Assembly: GCA_020848855.1 (NCBI GenBank)
Contig: JADLHH010000386.1
Location: forward strand, 1 to 7,944
Origin: Anaerolineae bacterium
GTDB lineage: Bacteria; Chloroflexota; Anaerolineae; Aggregatilineales; Phototrophicaceae
Direction: 5' to 3'
DNA: 7,944 nt
Positions 1 through 6,557 of the stretch are shown here, one piece after another. Numbering within the stretch: the stretch's first letter is position 1; the number at the start of each line of letters is the position of its first letter. A program made the position numbers and the translations under genes. The notes beneath the pieces were generated by a model. It ran no database searches, was not told the DNA's origin, and worked only from the letters and a program-made list of their open reading frames with translations.

Positions 1-276
1 GGGGCAGCCGACGCAGTACTGCGCCAGCGGGTCGAGTTCGGTGGCGCTGTCGAGCATCTCCTGCACGACGATCACACGGGTTTCTTCCTCGCCGTCGGCG
101 TTGGTACGGGTGAATTCGAAGCCCATCTCGCTGGGTGGGCGCTGGTCACCGTTTTCGCGGAACAGGCGGATGACGGCGTTGGCTCGCTCGCGGGCTTTCA
201 GCCGTTCGACGATGCCGTCGGTCGTGAGGGCTTCTTTCGGTGCGCAGGGATAGTCAATCACGTAGTCAATTGCCAT
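1..276 (-). CDS. Uncharacterised protein, N-terminal 92 residues (runs off left edge)
   Basis: This reading frame opens with ATG at 276 (minus strand) and stays open for 92 codons to the window edge, so the stop and C-terminus are missing. The protein begins MAIDYVIDYPC and is soluble-looking, with no signal peptide or membrane segment. Charged, helix-forming residues fill about positions 14-45, followed by a short acidic stretch (DGEEE, 61-65) and a strand-like run (RVIVV, 67-71). A CVGC pair (Cys88, Cys91) lies at the very edge, with a lone Cys11 near the start; the CxxC could begin a metal site. Ribosome-binding sequence is weak (a GGA about 10 bases upstream). Codon choice resembles the neighbouring genes, which supports a real gene. 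I do not recognise the family and assign no function. It is separated from the next gene by 115 bases and probably has its own promoter. Confidence 0.75.
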   Translation of the reverse strand, partial: MAIDYVIDYPCAPKEALTTDGIVERLKARERANAVIRLFRENGDQRPPSEMGFEFTRTNADGEEETRVIVVQEMLDSATELDPLAQYCVGCP

Positions 277-296
277 TGGTCGGTTCCAACTGAGAC

Positions 297-323
297 GAAA
301 GTTAAAAGGGGAAAGTTGAAAGT
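297..323. repeat. Short direct repeats GAAAGTT upstream of the left-edge gene
   Basis: GAAAGTT occurs at 297-303 and 311-317, and GAAAGT at 318-323, so copies start at 7- or 14-base steps. They lie 21-47 bases upstream of the ATG at 276, in an A-rich stretch. They could be a regulator site in the leader or simply low-complexity purine-rich sequence; no known motif is matched. Confidence 0.35.
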
Positions 324-391
324 AAGAGCCGAATCGGTCGCATCAATCGAGGATAACACAAACGCGGCTGACTTTTGACATGCCATTTGCC

Positions 392-1012
392 TCAGCAGAA
401 CCGCAGGCGATCCCACCACGAGGACGCGTGGTAGATATCGAAGCCGCGCCCGTTCAGCGCTTCGGTCGACCAGATATCGCCCATGCCGAGCGTGATCGGC
501 GATGTCCAGAAGCGCTCCGGCGTGATCGAACAGCCGAGGGTGCTGATCACCTGAATGCCCACGTCATAGCTGGCGATTTGGTAGGAGCTAGAGCGAGTCA
601 GTGGCTGCACCAGCCGCACGTAGTCCGGGCGATCCAGCAGCAGCCACACATCGCCGAAGGGTATGCGGGTCTGGATGCGAATTTGCCTGACGAGATTGTT
701 GCCGATTTGCAGCACGCCGTCGCGCGTGCCGTTGATTTGCGGGGGCTGTGTGCCGTTCCAGCGCCACGTTACCGTCAGGCTGGTTTCAAAGACGCGCGCG
801 ACCCAGGGACTCGCTGTCAGGATGTCGACGGCTTCCTGGCGCGTCGTCCTGCCAATTTCGATCCCGTTCCAGCAGGCATTGACGCAGTCGGTCGCGGGCA
901 GGATCAGCGCTCCTACCGTGTCGTCGGCGGGCGACAGGCTTTGCGCGACGCCGATCAGCGCGACGGCAAGCACGGTAAAAGCCAGCGCCAGTTTGACCAG
1001 CAGCCCCAGCAT
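392..1012 (-). CDS. Secreted or membrane-anchored protein of unknown function, 206 aa
   Basis: The protein starts with a hydrophobic segment (about residues 2-26, MLGLLVKLALAFTVLAVALI) that acts as either an uncleaved anchor or a signal peptide, so the rest should lie outside the membrane. A short motif follows with Cys43 and Cys47 (C-x3-C-W) then G-I-E-I-G-x-T-T-R-x-E-A (50-61), in which the hydrophobic and acidic residues look like a small alpha-helical repeat start. Two more cysteines sit at about 160 and at the C-terminus (ending RLRFC), so disulfides are possible. From memory, proteins with a C-x3-C-W-x-G-I-x-x-G-x-T-T segment after a leader are common in Anaerolineae as multi-copy families without known function; this is recollection, not a search. 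The ATG at 1012 is preceded by a modest GGGCGAG. The gene lies downstream of the torD terminator and so is probably transcribed separately. Confidence 0.78.
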   Translation of the reverse strand: MLGLLVKLALAFTVLAVALIGVAQSLSPADDTVGALILPATDCVNACWNGIEIGRTTRQEAVDILTASPWVARVFETSLTVTWRWNGTQPPQINGTRDGVLQIGNNLVRQIRIQTRIPFGDVWLLLDRPDYVRLVQPLTRSSSYQIASYDVGIQVISTLGCSITPERFWTSPITLGMGDIWSTEALNGRGFDIYHASSWWDRLRFC

Positions 1013-1160
1013 GGCTCGCCCATCTACTTCATGGGTTCGGTTGATATGCGGTATCTGCTAACAGTGTAATCGAAAAGTGGGAATACGGATCGTCGGAGTA
1101 GCGCGGGGGAAACGTGACGTTCCTGAATAATACGAAATGGCGCGAGTGCCGAGCGACACG

Positions 1161-1197
1161 AAAAAAGCGCCACTGTATCGTTCAGCGGCGCTTTTTA
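1161..1197 (-). terminator. Intrinsic terminator after torD (bidirectional shape)
   Basis: The stem pairs 1167-1175 with 1183-1191 (GCGCCACTG against CAGCGGCGC, one A/C mismatch), with a 7-base loop at 1176-1182. Six A's precede it and five T's follow, so it has a U-tract in either direction. Read on the minus strand it ends 27 bases or so past the torD stop, closing the dms operon. No plus-strand gene ends here, so the second orientation may be unused. Confidence 0.88.
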
Positions 1198-1223
1198 GTT
1201 GACGAGAGACGGGGCGGCAAGCG

Positions 1224-1883
1224 CTAGCGGGTTGCTTCCAACTGGACGGTCTGGCTGGTGTGCGCGAGGCAGCCGAGTGCCAGGTGCGCGCAGCCGCGAT
1301 AGTAGTCGGTGCGGGCATGTTCGATCACGCGGCTCAGGCAGTCCGGTGCCCACTTCATGAGATGATTGTTCAGGAAGTCCCGAATTTCGGCGAGCGCCGC
1401 GTCCAGCACCTCCGGCTGCTCGCGTTCGAGCGCGCCGATGCCGATGCCAGACAGGTGGACGACGAAGCGCAGTTCCAGACCGAGATGATCGTCCGGCTCG
1501 TTGTAAAGCTTGGGGATCGGCATTCCGAAGCGCTGGTATTCGCGGCGCACCTGAAGTGTCTGTGCGTCGAACAGCAGGTGATCCGGGCTGACGTAGACCG
1601 ACTCCCAGGGCGGAGCGAGCAGACGATCCGGACCGACGAACAGCCGGCGGTAATCGTGGTGGAGCGCGTCCAGTTGTTCGGCGTCCCATGTCGCGCAGAA
1701 GTCGCGCAGGATGCGCAGCCCGGTTTCGGCTTCCGGCTGATCAGTTTCCAGCGGAAAGGCGTCAAAGAGCGCTTCGGCAGCCAGGGTATCGATCAATTCC
1801 TGGCTTGGCGGCTCGTAGAAGACCCGGCTCAGGAAATTGTAAGCCAGCTCGTGCGCGATCAATAGTTCAACCCAGTCACGCAT
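1224..1883 (-). CDS. torD: TorD/DmsD-family molybdoenzyme maturation chaperone, 219 aa
   Basis: This is a cytoplasmic, all-helical chaperone that binds the apo catalytic subunit of a Tat-exported molybdoenzyme, helps molybdenum cofactor insertion and guards the twin-arginine signal until folding is complete. Family signatures seen: DYRRLFVGP at 77-85, PPWESVY at 91-97, EPDDHLGLELRF at 129-140 and HLMKWAP at 174-180, all in the expected order and with a length typical of the family (about 200-220). The ATG at 1883 has AGAGGGG ending 8 bases upstream. The gene lies last in the dms operon, so its client is almost certainly the DmsA encoded here. A 112-base gap with a hairpin separates it from dmsC, which is unusual in an otherwise tightly packed operon and may set a lower chaperone dose. 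By context it could equally be named dmsD; family sequence alone does not separate TorD from DmsD. Confidence 0.93.
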   Translation of the reverse strand: MRDWVELLIAHELAYNFLSRVFYEPPSQELIDTLAAEALFDAFPLETDQPEAETGLRILRDFCATWDAEQLDALHHDYRRLFVGPDRLLAPPWESVYVSPDHLLFDAQTLQVRREYQRFGMPIPKLYNEPDDHLGLELRFVVHLSGIGIGALEREQPEVLDAALAEIRDFLNNHLMKWAPDCLSRVIEHARTDYYRGCAHLALGCLAHTSQTVQLEATR

Positions 1884-1912
1884 GGAAATAACCCCTCTGT
1901 TGAACGAACGGA

Positions 1913-1937
1913 ACGGGAGGGTTCATCACCCTCCCGT
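1913..1937 (-). promoter_or_regulatory. Perfect 10-bp hairpin between dmsC and torD
   Basis: The arms ACGGGAGGGT (1913-1922) and ACCCTCCCGT (1928-1937) are perfectly complementary around a 5-base loop. In the minus-strand transcript the hairpin lies 58-82 bases after the dmsC stop and about 30 bases before the torD start. No T-run follows it in either direction, so it is not a standard intrinsic terminator. It may be a partial terminator or attenuator, a 3' stabiliser of dmsABC mRNA, or a processing site. Confidence 0.7.
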
Positions 1938-1995
1938 ATGCTTTGTACTAGTGTATTCCGGCGAACGACACGTCGGACGTGTCATTCATCCTCTT

Positions 1996-2919
1996 TCAGA
2001 GACCGATTCGTACCATGCTGGCATAGAACAGGTAGCGGCTGAGGATTTCCGAGACGAGCACCAGCGCGAATGCCAGATACGCCATGTTGCTGACGACGCG
2101 CAGCTTGCTTTCGCTGGATGCCATCGAGTAGACGAACACCGCCAGCAGCCCCGCGCCGACGAACAGCAGCACCAGCCGCAGCGCGAAGATCAGCCCATCC
2201 TGCTGGGCGATGATCGCCACGCTGTCCGCCGCCGCCGTCGAGCCACTCATGCCGAGCGCCGCCAGGTACAGCGGCATCACGATGAACTGCAAGCCCAGCA
2301 GGGCGATGGCGATCAAAGCGATCCAGCGGAGCGAAGTCGCCAGCATGGTGTACTGGACGTTCTTGGGGTCCATGTTCTTGCGGCGGACGTACCAGAAATT
2401 GGCGACGAAGGCAGCGCCCATCGCCAGGCTGCCGAGCAGGAAGGTGGTGATGAAGAAGGTCGCCGTTGTCGCCAGCGTATCCCACGCCGGGACGCTGAAG
2501 ATGCGGTAGACCATCGACATGGAGTAGACCAGGGCGACGCCGAGTGCCGCCACAATCCAGCCGAGCGCGTTGCGGACGGTGGGCGTCGAAATCTTGCGCC
2601 ACTGAAGGAAGGCGAAGACCGCGCCGCCGCCGCCGAACAGCAGCGAGAACAGGATTTCACGGCTGAGCCAGGACGAGCCGATGTTAGCAATCGCGCGCGG
2701 CGCGTTGATCGGGTTGCCCAGGTGCAGGAAGGTGACGAGTAAGCCGACGACGACGACCGGACCAATCGCCAGCAGCGCGCGGTCGCTCAGCTTGTCGGCT
2801 TCGTCGACACCGTATTTACGGGCGGCGAAGAAATGCACGCTGCCCAGGATAATGAAAGAGCCGACCGCCATTTGCATGACGACCGAGAAGATAATCAATG
2901 CCCATTCGTGTGTGTTCAT
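1996..2919 (-). CDS. dmsC: DmsC-family menaquinol-oxidising membrane anchor subunit, 307 aa
   Basis: This integral membrane subunit anchors the DmsAB pair and oxidises menaquinol, passing electrons to the DmsB clusters. Eight hydrophobic segments are visible at about 7-30, 48-66, 88-107, 118-139, 149-176, 197-222, 245-266 and 277-300, matching the eight helices of DmsC. Conserved points include HEW at 4-6, HLGNP at 66-70 and SWLSREI at 83-89. His66 and Glu88 keep the spacing of E. coli DmsC His65 and Glu87, residues reported to matter for menaquinol binding, so the quinol site looks intact. The polar PAWDT at 144-148 also fits the family. The start at 2919 follows the dmsB stop by 2 bases and has GGAAGAG upstream inside the end of dmsB, indicating translational coupling. 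It is related to the wider NrfD/PsrC superfamily, but sequence detail and gene order favour DmsC. Confidence 0.92.
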   Translation of the reverse strand: MNTHEWALIIFSVVMQMAVGSFIILGSVHFFAARKYGVDEADKLSDRALLAIGPVVVVGLLVTFLHLGNPINAPRAIANIGSSWLSREILFSLLFGGGGAVFAFLQWRKISTPTVRNALGWIVAALGVALVYSMSMVYRIFSVPAWDTLATTATFFITTFLLGSLAMGAAFVANFWYVRRKNMDPKNVQYTMLATSLRWIALIAIALLGLQFIVMPLYLAALGMSGSTAAADSVAIIAQQDGLIFALRLVLLFVGAGLLAVFVYSMASSESKLRVVSNMAYLAFALVLVSEILSRYLFYASMVRIGL

Positions 2920-2921
2920 GG

Positions 2922-3554
2922 TTAAAGCTCTTCCGGCAGGTTCAAAATCCGACCGGTTCCCTCTCCAACCGCCTCGGCATGGCGGTGCGGTGTGAGCACC
3001 AGCGAGGGGTGAGTGTGGTCGCCGGACGGCAGCGGTTCGATGGCATTCAGCGTGCCGTATTTGGCTTGGAGTTCTTCCAAATCGCCAAATTCGATGGCGC
3101 GCATAGGACAGGTATCGACACAGGCGGGGTTTTTACCTTCGGCGAGCAGGTCTTTGCAGAAATCGCACTTGGTCATGACGCCCGCGGCTTCGTTGTACTG
3201 CGGCGCTTCGTAGGGGCACGCCCATTCGCAGTAGCGGCAGCCGATGCATTTGTCGGGGTCAATCGAGACGATGCCATTCTCGTCCTTGCTCATGGCGGTC
3301 GTCGGGCAGATTTCCGTGCAGACCGGCTCCTGACAGTGCATACAGGAAACCGAAACGGAATAAGCGAAGACGTTGGCGGGAACCATCAGGTCTTTGTGGC
3401 GCGAATCTGCCACCCAACCGCCGCCGCTGTAGTAGTACACCCGCCGCCAGATGACGCCGACGGGCAGGTTGTTTTTATCCTTGCAGGAGATCTGACAGGC
3501 TTTGCAACCTGTGCAGGCGCTCGAATTGAAGTAGAAGCCCAGTTGCTTGCTCAT
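2922..3554 (-). CDS. dmsB: DmsB-type ferredoxin subunit with four [4Fe-4S] clusters, 210 aa
   Basis: This electron-transfer subunit relays electrons from DmsC to the DmsA active site. Sixteen cysteines form four complete ligand sets: Cys14/17/20/24, Cys71/74/79/83, Cys103/106/109/113 and Cys130/133/145/149, each group closing in the usual crossed pattern. The third group keeps Cys (CIGCRYC), as in DmsB, rather than the Trp found in nitrate reductase NarH. There is no signal peptide, consistent with export as a passenger bound to the Tat-directed DmsA. The frame is open 23 codons further upstream to 3623, but I chose ATG at 3554: MSKQLGFYFN is the standard family N-terminus, AAGGAAGAG stands just before it, and the longer version would overlap dmsA. 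The gap from the dmsA stop is 11 bases. The C-terminal tail (about 165-210) is variable and has no extra motif. Confidence 0.95.
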   Translation of the reverse strand: MSKQLGFYFNSSACTGCKACQISCKDKNNLPVGVIWRRVYYYSGGGWVADSRHKDLMVPANVFAYSVSVSCMHCQEPVCTEICPTTAMSKDENGIVSIDPDKCIGCRYCEWACPYEAPQYNEAAGVMTKCDFCKDLLAEGKNPACVDTCPMRAIEFGDLEELQAKYGTLNAIEPLPSGDHTHPSLVLTPHRHAEAVGEGTGRILNLPEEL

Positions 3555-3565
3555 TTTGCTCTTCC

Positions 3566-6160
3566 TTAGAAGACAATGCGCTGCGGCCAGCGCGCATCCG
3601 GCGTGAGTGGTTGCCCGGTCCATTTTTCGACCTGGACGATTTGGGAGTTGAAGCCGCTATGACCCTCCACAGTCGGGACGCCGGCTTCCAGGAAGTTATC
3701 GGAACCAGCCTTGTCGAGTCCCAGATTATCGTCGAATTCCGTCCATGCGCCGTGTGGCAGGAAGGTGACGCCCGGCATGATGCGGTTGGTGATGATCACG
3801 GGGCGGATGGCGCTGCCTTCGGAACTGGTGATCTTGACGTAGTCGCCGGGCTGGATGCCGCGCGCTTCGGCGTCGATGGGGTTCATCACGAATTCCTGCG
3901 GGAACGCCTCGCGAAGCTGAAGGACGTTGTCGAATTCGGAGTGGCTGCGCCGCCAGTAGTGCTTGTTGTACATCTGCAGCGGATACTGACCCTTGACCTT
4001 GTTCTCCCAGTCGCTGAAGGTTTCCTCGTAGCCGCGCTCCGGCGGGATGTATGCCGGGATCGGGCGGAGCGTCGTCCAGCCCAGGGCGGTGATGTCGGCG
4101 GCGAGCTTCTTGCTGTGCAGCTCGACCAGCCCGCTTTCGGTGGGCAGCGGGTTGGCGACCGGGTCTTCGCGGAATGACTTGAGGGCGATGTAACCGAAAT
4201 TGTCGCCTTCGTGGCGCGGAACCTGATAGCTGCCGTTCGCCCGGAATTCCATGATCGGGATGCGCCCGGTCTGCGGCGTGCCTTCGACGCCCAGCGCGTC
4301 CAGATCAGCCTGCGTGATGGTGACCAGAGGTTCTTTCGTCACGCCGTCTTCCATGAGGACGGTCGCGCCGGCGACGCGGTTGAAGCTCTGCTGCGCGAGC
4401 GAGATTTCGGGGTTTGCTTCGTCATAGACGCCCAGCCGGAGACCGATCTGCCAGTCAATCCAGTCGTCGTCTTTGGCTTCAAACAGCGGCTCGATGACCT
4501 GGCTCGCCCAGAACGCCGTCTCGCGGTTCGGAATGACGAGGTAACCGGCGCGTTCCCACTGGGTCGTAACGGGCAGCACCACGTCCGAATAACGCGCGCC
4601 GGTTGTCAGGAAGAAGTCCTGGCAGAGCGCGAATTCGACCTTGCGCATCGCCTCGATGCCGCGAGCCTGCCCGACGGTCGTTTGCAGCCGCGAGCCTTTG
4701 GTGTGGTAGACGAACTGGATGTTGATGGGCGTCTTGGGACCGACGCCGCCGGTGTACTGCCCGTTGACGACGGCATCCCAGATTTCGTTGTTGTTGAGGC
4801 GGTCTTTCACCGGGTTCTCGGCGGCTTCACGGATCGTGCCCGCGCTGCCGAAGCTGACCAGGTTCGGACCGACATTGCCAGCCGTTGAGTGGCGCGTGCG
4901 ACCCATGCCGCCGCCGCTCACACCGATCGAGCCGATCATCGAAGCGACTGCCACGAACGCCTGACCGATCGACTGAGCGCTGTTGACGCGCGCCGAAGCG
5001 TCGCTTTCCATGAAGGCGACCGGCTTGGTCTGGGCGATTTCGTGAGTGAACGAGCGAATCTTTTCAGGCGGCACGCCGCAGATTTCGGATGCCCATTCCG
5101 GCGTCTTGGCGGGGTAGTTCGGGTGACCTTCTGGCGCGGGGTTGCCGTTCACGTCCAGCCCCAGCACGTAATCACGATAGTTTTCGTTCGGGTCAGCGCC
5201 TTCGGGCAGGTGATCCTTGTCGAAGCCGAGCGTGCAGCGGTTGACGAAATCCCAGTCGATGAGCGGGTTGGTCGCCGGGTCGTCTTCAGTGATGAGCACG
5301 TAGCCGATGGCGAGCAGCATGGGGGTGTCGGTGCCGGGACGGATGGGGATCCATTCGTCGGCGAGCACCTGCGCCGAGTGGTTGTAGTAGGGGTCGATGA
5401 AGATGAACTTTGCCCCAGCTTTCTTGGCTTGCAGGTAGTTGTACGCCGGGTTGCCGCCGCTGGAGTTGATCGGGTCGGTGCTCCACATGACGATCAGCTT
5501 CGACTTGCGCAGCTCGAAGCGGTCGTTACTGGCATTGGCATAGTCGCCGATGACGCGCGGCGCGGTGTAAGCCCACGTGCCCGACGAAGTCGAACCCCAG
5601 GTATTGACGTAGCCGCCGGCAGCCGCCAGCGCATTGGTGCCCCACAGGACGGAGTTGAAGCCGTGCTGTTCGGTGATGCGTTTGTATTCGGAGACGACGA
5701 TGTCGAGCGCCTCGTCCCACGAAATACGCACCCATTCGTCCCTGCCGCGCAGCGATTTATCGCCGCCGCCCGGTTCCCAGTGCGCCCGCTTCATCGGATA
5801 TTTGAGGCGGTCGGGACCGAAGACGCGCTTGCGCTGCGAACGCCCGCGAGCACAGCCGCGCTGCTGCGGGTAATCGGGGGAGTCGGGGTGGGTGTCGTCG
5901 GTCTTCTGGCGGGTGACGACGCCGTCGACGACGAAGGCTTTGTTCAGGCAGCGCCCGCCGCAGTTGCCCCAACACGCGGATGGAATCCAGGTGCCGGTGC
6001 TCACATCAGCGGCTTGTGCGGTTTCGAGGGCGCTCAAACCCGCGCCGAGACCGCCCGCCACAACCGCCGCTCCGCCCAGCGCCGAACTCCATTTCAGGAA
6101 GCTGCGACGGCTGACGAGCGTGTCCTGTATCGTTTTCGTGATTGAATTATCGTTGCTCAT
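3566..6160 (-). CDS. dmsA: DmsA-type molybdopterin oxidoreductase, catalytic subunit, Tat-exported, 864 aa
   Basis: This is the catalytic subunit that would reduce DMSO or a related S- or N-oxide at a molybdenum bis(MGD) centre outside the cytoplasmic membrane. A twin-arginine signal is clear (SRRSFLKW at 17-24, hydrophobic run 27-45, likely cleavage after AQA at 48-50). The Fe-S domain carries Cys63, Cys67, Cys71 and Cys103 (C-x3-C-x3-C then RGCARGRS), the DmsA spacing for an FS0 cluster. The segment GGYVNTWGSTSSGTW (182-196) aligns with the E. coli Mo-ligand region and puts Ser192 at the Mo-ligand position. Further family blocks: FIFIDPYYNHSA (252-263), RPGTD (274-278), a RYSDVVLP block mid-protein and YNKHYWRRSHSEFDN near 731, opening the C-terminal dinucleotide-binding domain (about 725-850). 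E. coli DmsA is roughly 50-80 residues shorter; extra loops account for this. ATG 6160 has GAGGA 6 bases upstream. Substrate choice (DMSO, TMAO, other oxides) is not decided. Confidence 0.94.
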   Translation of the reverse strand: MSNDNSITKTIQDTLVSRRSFLKWSSALGGAAVVAGGLGAGLSALETAQAADVSTGTWIPSACWGNCGGRCLNKAFVVDGVVTRQKTDDTHPDSPDYPQQRGCARGRSQRKRVFGPDRLKYPMKRAHWEPGGGDKSLRGRDEWVRISWDEALDIVVSEYKRITEQHGFNSVLWGTNALAAAGGYVNTWGSTSSGTWAYTAPRVIGDYANASNDRFELRKSKLIVMWSTDPINSSGGNPAYNYLQAKKAGAKFIFIDPYYNHSAQVLADEWIPIRPGTDTPMLLAIGYVLITEDDPATNPLIDWDFVNRCTLGFDKDHLPEGADPNENYRDYVLGLDVNGNPAPEGHPNYPAKTPEWASEICGVPPEKIRSFTHEIAQTKPVAFMESDASARVNSAQSIGQAFVAVASMIGSIGVSGGGMGRTRHSTAGNVGPNLVSFGSAGTIREAAENPVKDRLNNNEIWDAVVNGQYTGGVGPKTPINIQFVYHTKGSRLQTTVGQARGIEAMRKVEFALCQDFFLTTGARYSDVVLPVTTQWERAGYLVIPNRETAFWASQVIEPLFEAKDDDWIDWQIGLRLGVYDEANPEISLAQQSFNRVAGATVLMEDGVTKEPLVTITQADLDALGVEGTPQTGRIPIMEFRANGSYQVPRHEGDNFGYIALKSFREDPVANPLPTESGLVELHSKKLAADITALGWTTLRPIPAYIPPERGYEETFSDWENKVKGQYPLQMYNKHYWRRSHSEFDNVLQLREAFPQEFVMNPIDAEARGIQPGDYVKITSSEGSAIRPVIITNRIMPGVTFLPHGAWTEFDDNLGLDKAGSDNFLEAGVPTVEGHSGFNSQIVQVEKWTGQPLTPDARWPQRIVF

Positions 6161-6431
6161 GGTAGTTCCTCAAGATACGGTTCCTTTTGCTAATCCTGTC
6201 CGGGAAACGACGAGCGCCTCGTCATGAGGCGAAACGGAAAGGAATTTGGGGAATATTTCCAAAGGCTTGCCTCCAAACCGCGCAAAAAAGACGCGATACA
6301 CCCCCATTTCTATTCGATGATAGAGTGCAGGGGGAATAGCAGCATCCCTATTAGGGATAATTCGGACTAATCCAAATGGGTGATATTTGACCACGGCTGT
6401 CGCGGTAGTGAAGCGGGTTCAGGCGACAAAA
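6161..6431 (-). promoter_or_regulatory. Leader and promoter region of the dms operon, rich in inverted repeats
   Basis: This non-coding stretch between the kinase terminator and dmsA has lower GC than the genes. It contains a 15-bp palindrome (6344-6358), a nested imperfect hairpin with C5/G5 outer arms (6301-6334, inner TCTAT/ATAGA), a GGAATATTTCC near-palindrome (6250-6260) and a 6-bp stem CGCCTC/GAGGCG (6215-6231). A possible minus-strand promoter is TTGGAT (6370-6375) and TAATAG (6348-6353) with a 16-base spacer, which would leave a leader of about 180 bases. No clear FNR-type box (TTGAT-N4-ATCAA) was found. Promoter placement is tentative. Confidence 0.5.
6344..6358. promoter_or_regulatory. 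15-bp perfect palindrome, candidate operator of dmsABC
   Basis: ATCCCTA-T-TAGGGAT is a perfect inverted repeat with 7-bp arms and a single central base. It lies 184-198 bases upstream of the dmsA start and overlaps the -10 element of the best promoter candidate, as a repressor site would. The short, AT-flanked form suits a dimeric regulator better than an RNA hairpin. The regulator is unknown; the sequence does not match the NarL heptamer or the FNR box. Confidence 0.5.
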
Positions 6432-6458
6432 AGCGCCTCTGAACCGTTCAGAGGCGCT
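6427..6458 (-). terminator. Strong intrinsic terminator downstream of the PfkB kinase
   Basis: A perfect 12-bp stem pairs AGCGCCTCTGAA (6432-6443) with TTCAGAGGCGCT (6447-6458) around a 3-base loop. On the minus strand it is followed at once by five T's. It lies about 95 bases past the kinase stop and insulates the dms promoter from the upstream gene. There is no T-run on the plus-strand side. Confidence 0.92.
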
Positions 6459-6491
6459 GCCGATTTCGCTGTAGATTTGTGGGGCGGGCGC

Positions 6492-6557
6492 TTAGCCGCG
6501 CGCCAGCGCGATTTTCTCCCGACATTCCAAGCCCAGCAGGTCGGAATGGGCGCTCAT
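6492..6557 (-). CDS. Possible 21-codon ORF overlapping the kinase stop (ATGA)
   Basis: An ATG at 6557 overlaps the kinase TGA in an ATGA junction, the arrangement typical of translational coupling, and reads 21 codons (begins MSAHSDLLGLECREK, ends ALARG) to TAA at 6492. It is followed by the terminator. There is no separate ribosome-binding site, as expected if coupled. It could be a genuine small protein, the surviving start of a lost operon partner whose remainder was replaced by the dms region, or chance. The same codons also follow the kinase in a shifted frame, so a programmed or mutational frameshift extension is conceivable. No family is recognised. Confidence 0.3.
   Translation of the reverse strand: MSAHSDLLGLECREKIALARG

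Noticed and set aside
375..380. TTGACA on the plus strand as a -35 promoter element
   Set aside because: No -10 element lies at 16-18 bases and no plus-strand gene follows.
380..1069. Plus-strand frame of 229 codons opposite the 206-aa secreted protein
   Set aside because: Antisense to a frame with a proper leader peptide and start; composition is Arg/Asp/Gln-rich with no recognisable domain.
1260..1865. Plus-strand frame of 201 codons opposite torD
   Set aside because: Antisense to a clear TorD family gene and lacking any recognisable motif or ribosome-binding site.
1882..2742. Plus-strand frame of 286 codons opposite dmsC
   Set aside because: Antisense to an eight-helix membrane protein; its His/Arg/Asp/Gln-rich product is the usual mirror of hydrophobic codons.
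3555..3623. Longer start for dmsB (23 extra codons)
   Set aside because: The extension overlaps dmsA, has no family match, and the internal ATG at 3554 has a good ribosome-binding site and the standard DmsB N-terminus.
4889..6145. Long plus-strand open frame of 418 codons opposite dmsA
   Set aside because: It is fully antisense to the dmsA coding sequence, which has strong family motifs; its translation is Arg/Val/Asp-rich and low in structure, as expected of a shadow frame in high-GC DNA.
6170..6394. Minus-strand frame of 74 codons in the dmsA leader
   Set aside because: It begins with GTG without a ribosome-binding site, covers the promoter region and its palindromes, and resembles no known protein.
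6161..6431. FNR-type site upstream of dmsA
   Set aside because: I looked for TTGAT-N4-ATCAA and found only isolated half-site fragments; control by FNR is not supported by sequence.
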